This document shows positions 37,143 to 46,154 of a stretch of 64,000 bases of DNA, in pieces. The notes below the pieces were generated by a model. The model ran no database searches. It saw only the letters and a program-made list of their open reading frames with translations, and was not told where the DNA came from. Source of the stretch: Sphingomonas sp. S2-65 (lineage in GTDB: Bacteria; Pseudomonadota; Alphaproteobacteria; Sphingomonadales; Sphingomonadaceae); NCBI RefSeq assembly GCF_021513175.1, contig NZ_CP090953.1:1545001-1609000 (forward strand), given 5' to 3'. Position 1 is the stretch's first letter; every line of letters starts with the position of its first letter. The position numbers were made by a program, and so were the translations under genes.

Positions 37143-37934
37143 TCAATGATGGTCGTGCAGGTGCACGGCATCGTTGATGTAGAGCGAAGTCAGCAGCGCG
37201 AAGACATAGGCCTGCACGCCCGCCACCAGCATTTCGAGTGCCGACACACCGGCCATCAGCGCGAAGCTCGGCACGCCGACCAGGATGCCCAGGCCCGCGC
37301 TGGTGTTACCCGCGTTGATGATGAAGCCGGCCAGCACCTTGAGCAGGATGTGCCCCGCGGTCATCGCCACGAAAAGCCGCAGCGCCAGGCTGAACGGGCG
37401 CACCATGAACGAGACGAACTCGATCGGGGCCACGAGCAGCAGCACCGGGATCGGCGTGCCCTTCGGCGCGAACAGCGAGAAGAAGCGGAAGCCATGCTTG
37501 GCGAAGCCGACGACCAGCACGATCGCGAAGCTCAGGATCGCCAGCACGCCGGTGACGGTGAAGTGGCTGGTGACCGTAAAGGGGTGCACGCCGACGATGC
37601 CGAACGGCAGCAGGCCGAGCACGTTGGCGAACAGGATGAACATGAACAGCGAGAACACGTAGGGCGTGAACTTGCGCCCTTCCTTGCCGATGTTCGCCTT
37701 CAGAAGGTTGTCGATGAAGTTGGTGAAGGTCTCGACCATCATCTGCCAGCGTCCCGGCACGATCGCGCGCTTCAGGCCGCCCAGCATGAACACCCACAGC
37801 GCCACGGCCGCGACGCACATCCACAAGGCCGAGTTGGTGAACGCGATCTGGTGGCCGGCCAGGTTGAAGCCGTCCCAGATGGTCTGCACCTCGAACTGGT
37901 GCATTGGATCGATCTTGCCGCCGCCTGCCGCCAC
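37143..37934 (-). CDS. atpB: ATP synthase F0 subunit a
   Basis: This 263-residue inner-membrane subunit forms the two proton half-channels. The essential arginine is in the fourth or fifth helix, within MVRPFSLALRLFVAMTAGHI. The N-terminal text MHQFEVQTIWDGFNLAGHQI is typical of alphaproteobacterial subunit a. The C-terminus carries LLTSLYINDAVHLHDHH, an unusual His-rich end that could be just a tail. It is followed by atpE after about 46 bases. Confidence 0.96.
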   Translation of the reverse strand: MAAGGGKIDPMHQFEVQTIWDGFNLAGHQIAFTNSALWMCVAAVALWVFMLGGLKRAIVPGRWQMMVETFTNFIDNLLKANIGKEGRKFTPYVFSLFMFILFANVLGLLPFGIVGVHPFTVTSHFTVTGVLAILSFAIVLVVGFAKHGFRFFSLFAPKGTPIPVLLLVAPIEFVSFMVRPFSLALRLFVAMTAGHILLKVLAGFIINAGNTSAGLGILVGVPSFALMAGVSALEMLVAGVQAYVFALLTSLYINDAVHLHDHH

Positions 37935-37979
37935 GTTCGTTTACCCTCAGGTCCAATTAGCCAAAGCGCCCGAAGGTTT

Positions 37980-38297
37980 TCACTTCGAGCGCTGGTTCGA
38001 AATCCGTATGATGTTCCTGAAAGCACTCGCAATTCCGAGGAAAAGGAGCGTCAACAGGAGCCAGGGTGACGTGCCGAGCAGCCAATCGAGCGTATAGCCG
38101 ATCACTGCCCCGCCGATCATGCCGCCGATCAGTTCGGCCAGCACCCGATTGCCCAGGCGATAATTGGCATCAGCCTCGCCCGTCGGTGCGCCGTTCCTGA
38201 CCGCCTCTTCCAATTTTGCCCGCCTCAGCCGCTCGTCGAGCGACGTGATGCGTGCATCCTCCTGAAGGGGTTTCAGCCCGGGCTCTTCCTCTGCCAT
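37980..38297 (-). CDS. atpI: ATP synthase assembly protein AtpI
   Basis: This 105-residue protein is the first gene of the F0 operon. It has a charged cytosolic N-terminus (about 50 residues) and two helices (LAELIGGMIGGAVIGYTLDW, then SPWLLLTLLFLGIASAFRN). It matches the AtpI/Atp1 family that helps assemble the c-ring. Its promoter must lie between 38298 and the divergent radC start at 38492. Confidence 0.9.
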   Translation of the reverse strand: MAEEEPGLKPLQEDARITSLDERLRRAKLEEAVRNGAPTGEADANYRLGNRVLAELIGGMIGGAVIGYTLDWLLGTSPWLLLTLLFLGIASAFRNIIRISNQRSK

Positions 38298-38491
38298 CCC
38301 GCCTCTCCTTACCCGTTTAGAAGGTGGCCAGCCGCGATGTGCCGAGGGCGAACCCGCCAGGCACCGGCGCTTTAGGAAGGGCCGCCGGGCGAGTCAACCT
38401 TTGCAACAATTCGGTAAGGCTCCGTTCATCGGCGTGGGCGGCGTGCAAGTCACGGCATGACGAAAGGATTTTCCCGGGTATAGTCGCGGGC

Positions 38492-39175
38492 ATGCCTGGA
38501 GAGCCCTCCGACAATAGCGGTCATCGCGCGCGGCTGCGACAGCGTTTGTTCGAAGGCGGGCCCGACGCCCTGCTCGACCATGAACTGATCGAATATCTGC
38601 TCGCCCTGGCGATCCCCCGCCGCGACACCAAGCCGCTGGCCAAGGCGCTGCTGCACGAATTCGGCGGCATCGCCGGCTTGCTCACCGCCGATGCCGAGGC
38701 GCTGGCGCGGGTGCCCGGCATGGGCGAGACCAGCGCCGCCGCGCTGAAGGCCGCCCATGCCGCCGCGCTCCGCCTGCTGCGCAGCCAGGTCGCCGCGCGG
38801 CCGGTGCTCGCCAACTGGCAGGCGCTGCTCGACTATCTCCGCGCCGACATGGCGCACCATGTCATCGAGCGGGTGCGGGTCCTGCACCTCAATTCCAAGA
38901 ACATGCTGATCCGCGACGAGCTGATGAACGAAGGCTCGGTGGACGAGGCCCCGGTCTATGTCCGCGAAGTGATCCGCCGCGCAATCGACCTGGGCTCCGC
39001 GGCGATCATCCTGGTCCACAACCACCCCTCAGGCGACCCCTCACCCTCGCGCGCGGACATCGAGATCACCCGAGCAGTGGCCGAAGCCGGCAAGCGGCTC
39101 AACATCACCGTCCACGACCACGTCATCATCGGCACCGAAGGGCATACGAGTCTCAGGGCGAAGGGGCTGATCTAG
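38492..39175 (+). CDS. radC: RadC-family (JAB/MPN) protein
   Basis: This 227-residue protein is called from ATG 38492 (MPGEPSDNSGHRARLRQRLF). The N-terminal UPF0758 helix-hairpin-helix is in LARVPGMGETSAAALKAA. The MPN metalloprotease motif at the C-terminus is VREVIRRAIDLG and then HNHPSGDPSPSRADIE, with the expected His-x-His and Asp. Despite the name its role in repair has been disputed. It diverges from the F0 operon. Confidence 0.95.
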   Translation: MPGEPSDNSGHRARLRQRLFEGGPDALLDHELIEYLLALAIPRRDTKPLAKALLHEFGGIAGLLTADAEALARVPGMGETSAAALKAAHAAALRLLRSQVAARPVLANWQALLDYLRADMAHHVIERVRVLHLNSKNMLIRDELMNEGSVDEAPVYVREVIRRAIDLGSAAIILVHNHPSGDPSPSRADIEITRAVAEAGKRLNITVHDHVIIGTEGHTSLRAKGLI

Positions 39176-39288
39176 GCCGTAGAGTTATAAAAGAGCGGCT
39201 TGTCGGAAAGCGCCCCAATTTCGGTCGTTTAGGCGTGCTACGGGGATCACGAAACCGGCCATTCCACATTGCGAGCCAGTCGCGTTCT

Positions 39289-39924
39289 TCAGGGCTCAAT
39301 GGCTGCTTCCGGCAATTCGATTGAGCGTTCTTCAGGAGGCGAACACAGGGCTTTGACCACGTCGTAGTAGTTGTTCCCACCCTCATCAGACTGGCAGTTC
39401 ACCAAGCGCATACCGGCTCGTGCGAGATGCGCGGCATAGACGGCTGCTCCTAAGGAGATCGATGTGCGGCCGGTCAGCGTATCGCTCCACGTGCACACCT
39501 CGCGAGGGGCGCTGAACAGGAAACGTCCGCCCGGTTCTAGCGCACTTGCCACCCTGTGAAAGAGCTTCCGCTGGTCCTCGGCGTTCAGCAGGAAAACAAA
39601 TCCGATGGACACGGCGCCGGCGAAGGTCCGGCCAAAGAAGTTACTGGTTTGGGCTGCTTCACAGGCGGCAGGCATGTCTGGAAAATGCCGACGAAAAGCC
39701 GACAGTAGAGAGGGCGACGCATCCATTCCCCACACGGTAAAGCCCTTGCGCACGAGTGTCTGGGCGATTGGCACGCCGGACCCGCAGCCTATGTCTAAAA
39801 TCGCGGCCGATGAACGCAGATAGTTAGTCGCCCACGATCCGACCAACGCTGAGCCGAACTCTGATCGGAGAGCCATGAACTGGTGAGCTACTGCATCCCA
39901 GCCAGCGGAATGGTCGATCGTCAC
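39289..39924 (-). CDS. SAM-dependent methyltransferase (class I)
   Basis: This 211-residue protein has the SAM-binding motif ILDIGCGSGVPIAQTL at about residues 41-56, then VWGMDASPSLLSAFRRHF as motif II, and EPGGRFLFSAP as the post-motif. It resembles UbiE/Methyltransf_25-type enzymes. The substrate is unknown. Base composition in and around it (about 57-62% GC, near 50% just downstream) is lower than the neighbours, and codon use is less biased, which suggests transfer. It has no operon partner. Confidence 0.8.
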   Translation of the reverse strand: MTIDHSAGWDAVAHQFMALRSEFGSALVGSWATNYLRSSAAILDIGCGSGVPIAQTLVRKGFTVWGMDASPSLLSAFRRHFPDMPAACEAAQTSNFFGRTFAGAVSIGFVFLLNAEDQRKLFHRVASALEPGGRFLFSAPREVCTWSDTLTGRTSISLGAAVYAAHLARAGMRLVNCQSDEGGNNYYDVVKALCSPPEERSIELPEAAIEP

Positions 39925-40283
39925 GCTGCAACCTCACCGACAGATCCGCGGCTACTAGCGGCTCCGCAAGCTGCCGACACCAATCTCATCGCCGATCGCT
40001 TGCCGGAGGGCAGCTTTTGCCTGCTCACGCCTAAAAGCTGACGGTCGGCAAACCACCCATAGGTGGCCGTCCAGCCCTTACACCAAACGCGGTCGTTATG
40101 GGCCCACAGCGCAAGACCTCACCGCAGGAGGGAAAGGCCGCTCCCACCATTCCACGGCGAAGGCCGGGGCTCAGATTCGACGAACTCTGAAGCGGCAGCC
40201 CGCCCTCGATACCATATTGCGGCTGGGCCCCGGCCTTCGCCGGGGAACAGCTGCAGGCCGCTGATCGGCGAGCCTGAACACCC
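39925..40283. other. intergenic region with an inverted repeat (40155-40242)
   Basis: The 359-base gap has no gene I can support. Its clear element is an inverted repeat: CGGCGAAGGCCGGGGC (40155-40170) and GCCCCGGCCTTCGCCG (40227-40242), another dispersed palindrome class with a 56-base loop. The part next to the methyltransferase (39925-40060) is of lower GC. Confidence 0.7.
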
Positions 40284-40619
40284 TCACCCGTTAGGGCGAT
40301 TCCGCGCCTTCTCTCGATCCGGCTGCTTGTGCCCGTGATGCGGATCCGGCGTCGCGGTCGGCGAAGGTCCGGGGGTAGGCTGCGCCGCCTGGGTGGCAGG
40401 GGTCGGCGTGGGAGCGGGCCCCGGCACTCGTGCCGCTTCGGCGGGATCGCCGGGCGGCGCATCGTCGGTCGCCGCCGCCGGGTCGGCCGGGGGTTGGGGT
40501 GCCTGCGGGCCGGCCTGCGGCTGCGTTTCGGGGTTCGTCGTACCGGGTCGCGGCGCGTCCTGCGCCACACCCGGCGCAGCGAACATCAGGCAGCCGGTTA
40601 TCATCAATGCCTTGAGCAT
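40284..40619 (-). CDS. Pro/Ala-rich secreted protein
   Basis: This 111-residue protein starts MLKALMITGCLMFAAPGVAQ, a signal peptide cleaved likely at GVAQD. The mature part is a disordered Pro/Ala/Thr/Gln stretch (PQAGPQAPQPPADPAAATDD, then TPTPATQAAQPTPGPSP) that ends in a charged segment with HHGHKQPDREKA. There is no folded domain. It could be a short envelope protein or an orphan tether. It diverges from purB, about 200 bases away. Confidence 0.55.
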   Translation of the reverse strand: MLKALMITGCLMFAAPGVAQDAPRPGTTNPETQPQAGPQAPQPPADPAAATDDAPPGDPAEAARVPGPAPTPTPATQAAQPTPGPSPTATPDPHHGHKQPDREKARNRPNG

Positions 40620-40822
40620 GATCCGATCTCCTCGTCGGCTTCGTCTCGCGCCCCGCCGGCAAGAACCGCGGCCGCAGCAGAAACCTTCTGGAAACCGAAT
40701 GCTCTACGTCCGCGCAGGTTCCGGCGCGGGTCCATTTGCGGCGCCCCGCCCCCGCTGCTAGATGGCGGCGCATCCTATCTGCCTGCGCGGCACCGCGCGG
40801 CTTCGAGTCCAAGAGGAACACC

Positions 40823-42133
40823 ATGGTCCCCCGTTATGCCCGCGCCGAGATGACGGCGATCTGGTCCCCCGAAGCACGCTTTGCCATCTGGTTCGAGATC
40901 GAGGCGCACGCGACCGAAGCGCTGGGCGAGCTGGGCGTGGTGCCCAAGTCCGCAGCCAAGGCGCTGTGGGACTGGTGGGCGACCAAGCCGACCATCGACG
41001 TCGCCGCGATCGACGCGATCGAGGCCGTCACCAAGCACGACGTGATCGCCTTCCTCACCTGGGTCGCCGAACAGGTCGGCGACGAAGCCCGCTTCATGCA
41101 TCAGGGCATGACCAGCTCGGACGTGCTCGACACTTGCCTCTCGGTCCAGCTCGCCCGCGCCAGCGACATCCTTCTCGCCGATCTCGACCAGCTGCTCGAA
41201 ACCCTCAAGCGCCGCGCCTTCGAGCACAAGCTCACCCCGACGATCGGCCGCAGCCACGGCATCCATGCCGAGCCGGTGACCTTCGGCCTCAAGCTTGCCG
41301 AGGCCTATGCCGAGTTCAAGCGCAACCGCGAACGCCTGGTCGCCGCCCGCGCGGACATCGCCACCTGCGCCATCTCGGGCGCGGTCGGCACCTTCGCCAA
41401 TATCGATCCGCGCGTCGAAGCGCATGTCGCCGAAAAGCTCGGCCTTTCGATCGAGCCGGTTTCCACCCAGGTGATCCCGCGCGATCGCCACGCGATGTTC
41501 TTCGCCACGCTCGGCGTGATCGCCAGCTCGGTCGAGCGCCTCGCGGTCGAAGTACGCCACTTGCAGCGCACCGAAGTGCTCGAGGCCGAGGAATATTTCT
41601 CGCCCGGCCAGAAGGGCAGCAGCGCGATGCCGCACAAGCGCAATCCGGTGCTGACCGAGAACCTCACCGGCCTTGCCCGCATGGTCCGCAGCGCGACTAT
41701 CCCGGCGATGGAGAATGTCGCTCTGTGGCATGAGCGCGACATCAGCCACTCCTCCGTCGAGCGCTATATCGGCCCCGACGCGACGATCACGCTCGACTTC
41801 GCCCTCACCCGCCTCAACGGCGTGATGGACAAGTTGCTCGTCTATCCGGTGCGCATGCAGAAGAATCTCGATCGCATGGGCGGCCTCGTCCACTCGCAGC
41901 GCGTCTTGCTCGCGCTCACCCAGGCCGGCGTCAGCCGCGAGGACAGCTACCGCCTCGTCCAGCGCAATGCGATGAAGGTCTGGGAGTCCGACGGCGAACT
42001 CTCGCTGCTCGAACTGCTCAAGGCCGATCCCGAAGTGACCGCCGCGCTGTCGGTGGAGGAACTCGAGGACAAGTTCGACCTGGGCTACCACTTCGCGCAG
42101 ATCGATACGATCTTCGCGCGTGTGTTCGGGTGA
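40823..42133 (+). CDS. purB: adenylosuccinate lyase
   Basis: This 436-residue enzyme acts twice in purine synthesis, splitting SAICAR and adenylosuccinate. The start at 40823 (MVPRYARAEMTAIWSPEARF) is preceded by an AAGAGG ribosome site; the longer frame is not needed. The fumarase-superfamily signature GSSAMPHKRNPVLTENLTGL is at about residues 262-281. Other motifs are TSSDVLDTCLSVQLA and TIGRSHGIHAEPVTFG. The stop overlaps the GTG of the heme oxygenase gene by four bases, so the phytochrome genes may be read from this transcript. Confidence 0.98.
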   Translation: MVPRYARAEMTAIWSPEARFAIWFEIEAHATEALGELGVVPKSAAKALWDWWATKPTIDVAAIDAIEAVTKHDVIAFLTWVAEQVGDEARFMHQGMTSSDVLDTCLSVQLARASDILLADLDQLLETLKRRAFEHKLTPTIGRSHGIHAEPVTFGLKLAEAYAEFKRNRERLVAARADIATCAISGAVGTFANIDPRVEAHVAEKLGLSIEPVSTQVIPRDRHAMFFATLGVIASSVERLAVEVRHLQRTEVLEAEEYFSPGQKGSSAMPHKRNPVLTENLTGLARMVRSATIPAMENVALWHERDISHSSVERYIGPDATITLDFALTRLNGVMDKLLVYPVRMQKNLDRMGGLVHSQRVLLALTQAGVSREDSYRLVQRNAMKVWESDGELSLLELLKADPEVTAALSVEELEDKFDLGYHFAQIDTIFARVFG

Positions 42134-42687
42134 ACCCAACCCACAAGGCCCTGCGTGACGGCACCCGTGAGGCGCATGAGCGCGTGGATGCGGCGTTCGC
42201 CGGGTTCGACCTAACCGATCGTGCCCAGTACGCCGCCTTCCTGCACGCGCATGCCGAAGTGCTGCTGCCGCTCGAGGCGGCACTGGACGCCGCCGGCGCA
42301 GAACGGGTCACGCCCGACTGGCCGTTGCGCAAGCGGGCCACGCTGATCGCCGAGGACCTGGCGTTCCTGCGCGATGCAAGCCCCGATGCCGGGCCATCCG
42401 ACACGCCGGCATGGCGGCTGAACACGCTCGAAGAGGTTGCGGGCGCGCTCTATGTGCTCGAAGGGTCGCGGCTCGGCGGCAAGTTCCTGGCGCGCCAATT
42501 GCCCGCCGACTTCCCCCGCGCCTATCTTGCTCCAGATCAACCGGCTGAGAACTGGCGCAATTTGCTGGATCGTCTCGACGCGATACTATACGAGCCTGCA
42601 GGATTGCAGTCCGCCCTCGCTGCCGCGCACCAAGCTTTTGCAGCCTTTGAGCGTTCCGCTTTGCGTCGGACGAAGATCAAGGACTGA
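42130..42687 (+). CDS. heme oxygenase (biliverdin-forming)
   Basis: This 185-residue protein starts at GTG 42130, overlapping the purB stop. It has the haem oxygenase helical fold with the likely proximal haem ligand His16 in RDGTREAHERVDAAF and the distal-helix segment GALYVLEGSRLGGKFLAR, which carries the family's glycine-rich bend. Bacterial members next to phytochromes (BphO) cleave haem to biliverdin, the chromophore. The gene ends two bases before the phytochrome GTG start. Confidence 0.9.
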   Translation: MNPTHKALRDGTREAHERVDAAFAGFDLTDRAQYAAFLHAHAEVLLPLEAALDAAGAERVTPDWPLRKRATLIAEDLAFLRDASPDAGPSDTPAWRLNTLEEVAGALYVLEGSRLGGKFLARQLPADFPRAYLAPDQPAENWRNLLDRLDAILYEPAGLQSALAAAHQAFAAFERSALRRTKIKD

Positions 42688-42689
42688 GA

Positions 42690-45263
42690 GTGGCGGACCA
42701 GAAACCCGGATTCGAGGTCGATCTTACCAATTGCGACCGTGAACCGATCCACGAACTCGGTGCGATCCAGCCGTTCGGCTTCCTGCTGGCGCTGTCCACC
42801 GACTGGATGGTGCGCCGCGCGTCCGCGAACATCGACCAGTTCTTCGGGATAAGCGCCGAGGATATGCTCGGCACGTCGGCGATCGCCCTGTTCGGCGAGC
42901 ATGCCGTCCACACCATCCGCAACCGCCTCGCGATGCTGCGCGGGCCCGATGCGGTGGAGCGGCTGTTCGGGATCAGGCTGGCCGATGGGCGCCGCTTCGA
43001 CTTCGCGCTGCACATGACCTCCGACACGGTCGTCATCGAGGGCGAGGCGACGCTGGAGGAAACGAGCACCGATGCCGGCTCGGCAATTCGCGCGATGATG
43101 GGCCGCCTCGACGAGACTCCCGACGAGACCGCCTTCTACCGCGAAGGTGCACGCCAGGTCCGCGCGCTGACCGGCTTCGACCGCGTCATGGTCTACCGCT
43201 TCGACACCGACGGTTCGGGCGTCGTAGTCGCGGAAGCCGCCCGCGCCGGGATCGGCAACTTCCTCGACCTGCGCTATCCCGCGACCGACATCCCCAAACA
43301 GGCGCGCCAGCTCTACATCCGCACGCCCTTCCGGATCATCGCCAACGTCAACGCGGAGCCGGTGCCGATCCTCCCGCGCCTTGATGAGACCGGCGCGCCG
43401 ATCGACCTCTCGCTCTCGGTCCTGCGCTCGGTATCGCCGATCCACATCGAATATCTCAAGAACATGGGCGTCGGCGCCTCGCTGTCGATCTCGATCATCG
43501 TCGAGGGCAAGCTCTGGGGCCTGTTCGCCTGCCATCATTACAACCACCGCCGCCCCAGCTTCGAACGGCGCTCGATCGCCGAGCTGTTCGGCCAGATGTT
43601 CGCACTGAAGCTGGAAAGCCGCGAGCGCCGCGACCTGTCCAAGTTCGAGACCGCGGCCCGCGCCAGCAGCGATCGCCTGCTCGCCGCGGTGGCCGGCGAC
43701 GCGACGCTGCTCGACAATCCGGACTGGCTCGCGGCGATGCTGCGCGAAACGGTGCCGTGCGACGGCATCGCCATCTGGATCAACGGCAAGTGCTCGCACA
43801 CCGGCCTGACTCCGCCCCCCGAGGCATTTCCCGCGCTGGTGCGGCGCCTGAACGCGATGGCCGCGGGCCGGATCTTCGCGACCGACCATCTCGTCGGGAC
43901 CCTGCCCGCCGCGGCCGACTATCAGGATGTCGCCGCGGGCATGCTCAGCATCCCGATCTCGCGTTCGCCGCGCGATTACGTGATGCTGTTCCGCCAGGAA
44001 AAGCTGCGCACGGTTAAATGGGCGGGTGATCCGCACAAGCCGGCTCAACTCGGCCCCAACGGTGCCCGCCTCACGCCGCGCAAAAGCTTCGAGCTGTGGA
44101 GCCAGGAGGTGCGCGGTCGCTCCGATCCGTTCACGCCGGTGGAAATCCGCATCGCCGAGATGCTGCGCGCCTCGCTGATCGAAGTGGTGCTGCGCCTGTC
44201 CGACGACGCGCAGGAAGAGCGCCGCCGCTTCTCCGAACGCCAGGAACTGCTGATCGCGGAACTCAACCACCGCGTCCGCAACATCCTGAGCCTGATCCGC
44301 GGGCTCGTCCGCCAGTCGCTCGATCCGGAGGCCGACACCCGCAACACGATCGCGTTGCTGGAGGGCCGCATCGAGAGCCTGGCGCGCGCGCACGACCAGA
44401 TCACCCAGGACAATTGGAGCGCCGCCCCGCTCGGCCGGCTGATCGAGACCGAGGCCGCGGCCTATCTCGCCAGCAAGAGCCAACGTCTGTCGTGCAACGG
44501 TCCGGCGGTGCTGCTCGCCCCCAACGCCTTCTCCACCATGGCGCTGGTCTTCCACGAGCTGATGACCAACTCCGCCAAATATGGCGCGCTGTCGGATAGC
44601 GGCACGGTCGACGTGACTTGGCAGATCAACGAAGAGGGCGACCTGCACATCCGCTGGCGCGAGCGTGGAGGTCCGCCGGTGCAGGCGCCCAAGCGCCAAG
44701 GCTTCGGCACCACCATCATCCAGCGCTCGATCCCCTATGATCTGGGCGGCACTGCTACGGTTCGCTACGCGCTGACCGGGCTGGAGGCGGATTTCTGCGT
44801 ACCCGCCCGCCACATCAGCCGCGAAGAGCCCGGGCGGGCCGCGCCGGCCGCGCCGGCGGCAGTGACGCTGGCGCCGGGCGAGGCCGCGCCGGTGGTGAAG
44901 CCGCTCTCGGGCGTGGTCCTGCTGGTCGAGGACAGCCTGATCATCGCCATGGATGCCGAGGACATCCTGACTCGCCTCGGGGCGACACGCGTGGTCACCG
45001 CCGCCACCATCGCCCAGGCGCAGCGCGAGCTTGCCGCCGAGCAATTCGAGCTGGCGGTACTCGACGTCAATCTCGGCTCCGAGACCAGCCTGCCCGTCGC
45101 CCAGTCGCTGCGGGACCGCGGCACGCCCTACATCTTCGCGACCGGCTATGGCGAGCAGCTCCGCCTGCCCGAGGAGCATGAGGGCGCGACCGTCATCCAG
45201 AAGCCCTATACGATCGTCAGCCTCGGCGGCGGCATCGCGCGGGCGCTGCGTCCGGAGGGCTGA
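42690..45263 (+). CDS. bacteriophytochrome hybrid histidine kinase
   Basis: This 857-residue red/far-red light sensor starts at GTG 42690. The biliverdin-binding Cys15 sits in DLTNCDREPIHELGAIQPFG. A PAS domain (about 20-120) is followed by a GAF domain with the PATDIP motif (197-202), then a PHY domain with the PRKSF tongue motif (463-467). The kinase is of HWE/HisKA_2 type: the phosphoacceptor His527 is in AELNHRVRNILSL, the N-box is FHELMTNSAKYGALS, and RWRERGGP supplies the W-x-E. A C-terminal receiver domain (742-855) has the acceptor Asp792 (AVLDVNLG). The kinase and receiver in one chain suggest internal phosphotransfer. No output regulator is adjacent. Confidence 0.95.
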   Translation: MADQKPGFEVDLTNCDREPIHELGAIQPFGFLLALSTDWMVRRASANIDQFFGISAEDMLGTSAIALFGEHAVHTIRNRLAMLRGPDAVERLFGIRLADGRRFDFALHMTSDTVVIEGEATLEETSTDAGSAIRAMMGRLDETPDETAFYREGARQVRALTGFDRVMVYRFDTDGSGVVVAEAARAGIGNFLDLRYPATDIPKQARQLYIRTPFRIIANVNAEPVPILPRLDETGAPIDLSLSVLRSVSPIHIEYLKNMGVGASLSISIIVEGKLWGLFACHHYNHRRPSFERRSIAELFGQMFALKLESRERRDLSKFETAARASSDRLLAAVAGDATLLDNPDWLAAMLRETVPCDGIAIWINGKCSHTGLTPPPEAFPALVRRLNAMAAGRIFATDHLVGTLPAAADYQDVAAGMLSIPISRSPRDYVMLFRQEKLRTVKWAGDPHKPAQLGPNGARLTPRKSFELWSQEVRGRSDPFTPVEIRIAEMLRASLIEVVLRLSDDAQEERRRFSERQELLIAELNHRVRNILSLIRGLVRQSLDPEADTRNTIALLEGRIESLARAHDQITQDNWSAAPLGRLIETEAAAYLASKSQRLSCNGPAVLLAPNAFSTMALVFHELMTNSAKYGALSDSGTVDVTWQINEEGDLHIRWRERGGPPVQAPKRQGFGTTIIQRSIPYDLGGTATVRYALTGLEADFCVPARHISREEPGRAAPAAPAAVTLAPGEAAPVVKPLSGVVLLVEDSLIIAMDAEDILTRLGATRVVTAATIAQAQRELAAEQFELAVLDVNLGSETSLPVAQSLRDRGTPYIFATGYGEQLRLPEEHEGATVIQKPYTIVSLGGGIARALRPEG

Positions 45264-45327
45264 GCAGCCGCTTGCACTGTGGATTTGCCGGCCTAAGCAA
45301 AGGTGCGGATCATCCACGGAGGCGGGC

Positions 45328-46134
45328 ATGGCGATCGGCGCAACGGTAGGCAGGAGCGGCATCAACGAACTGGCCGACGTGCTGGTCGTCCAGCATCTGT
45401 TGAACCGCTGGCTCAAGGTGCAGGGCGAGCCGACCCTGCAGGCCGATGGCGATGCCGGCGCGCGCACGCTCGCGGCGATCACTGCCTTTCAGACGCGCGT
45501 CCAGCAAAGCTCCAGGCCGGACGGACGCATCGATCCAGGCGGCCTCACCTGGAACGCCCTGTCGAGCTGGACGCCGCCCTCGGCACTGCTGAGCGGCGCC
45601 GCATGGTGGCAGGCGAACCAGGGCCGATACCCGAACAGCGCGCGCTTGGACGACCTCGCCCCCGCGTTCCGCAAAAAGGTCACGGCGTTCCTCGATGCAT
45701 TGGAGGGTGCCGGCGCCAGCGTCGACATTGCGTCCACCCGCCGCGATCTTCGCCGGGCACAACTCATGTCGCATAGCTGGCGGATCGCCAGGGGCACGCT
45801 CCAGCCCGACGACGCACCGTCGATCCTGGGCGTGCCGATCGCCTGGCAGCACGCAACGCCGGCCCGGTCGCGCGCGGCGGCGCAGGAGATGGCCGACCGG
45901 TTCGAGATCGCCTTCGAACCCTCGCTCACCTCGCTGCACATCGAGGGCCGCGCGATCGACATGACGATCAGCTGGGCCGGCACGCTCCGCATCCGCGACC
46001 ACGCCGGCAGACTTCGCAGCCTCACGACGCCGCGTTCGGGCAACACCAACCGCGATCTCCACGCAGTCGGCGCAAGTTACGGCGTGCTGAAGCTGCTATC
46101 CGACCCGCCGCACTGGAGCGAAACCGGACGGTAA
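45328..46134 (+). CDS. peptidoglycan-binding M15-type peptidase (endolysin-like)
   Basis: This 268-residue protein is called from ATG 45328 with GGAGG upstream. The N-terminal 70 residues form a PG_binding_1-like helical domain (VLVVQHLLNRWLKVQGEPTL, then DGDAGARTLAAITAFQ). The C-terminal half has the M15 zinc motif SLHIEGRAID (Ser-x-His-x2-Gly-x-Ala-x-Asp) and a late DPPHWS, matching the third metal His-Trp of VanY/L-alanyl-D-glutamate peptidases. There is no signal peptide. That layout is phage-endolysin-like, but no phage genes are near. It could be a recycling enzyme, an effector, or be exported by an unknown route. Confidence 0.75.
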   Translation: MAIGATVGRSGINELADVLVVQHLLNRWLKVQGEPTLQADGDAGARTLAAITAFQTRVQQSSRPDGRIDPGGLTWNALSSWTPPSALLSGAAWWQANQGRYPNSARLDDLAPAFRKKVTAFLDALEGAGASVDIASTRRDLRRAQLMSHSWRIARGTLQPDDAPSILGVPIAWQHATPARSRAAAQEMADRFEIAFEPSLTSLHIEGRAIDMTISWAGTLRIRDHAGRLRSLTTPRSGNTNRDLHAVGASYGVLKLLSDPPHWSETGR

Positions 46135-46154
46135 ATCGCCGCTGGTGCCGGCGG

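Noticed and set aside
40284..40619. Doubt whether the Pro/Ala-rich frame is a gene
   Set aside because: I considered discarding it as GC-driven, but its signal peptide and start are good, so it is kept as a low-confidence CDS.
42537..45482. Long minus-strand open frame (981 codons) opposite the bacteriophytochrome
   Set aside because: The plus-strand protein has all phytochrome and HWE kinase motifs; the antisense frame has none.
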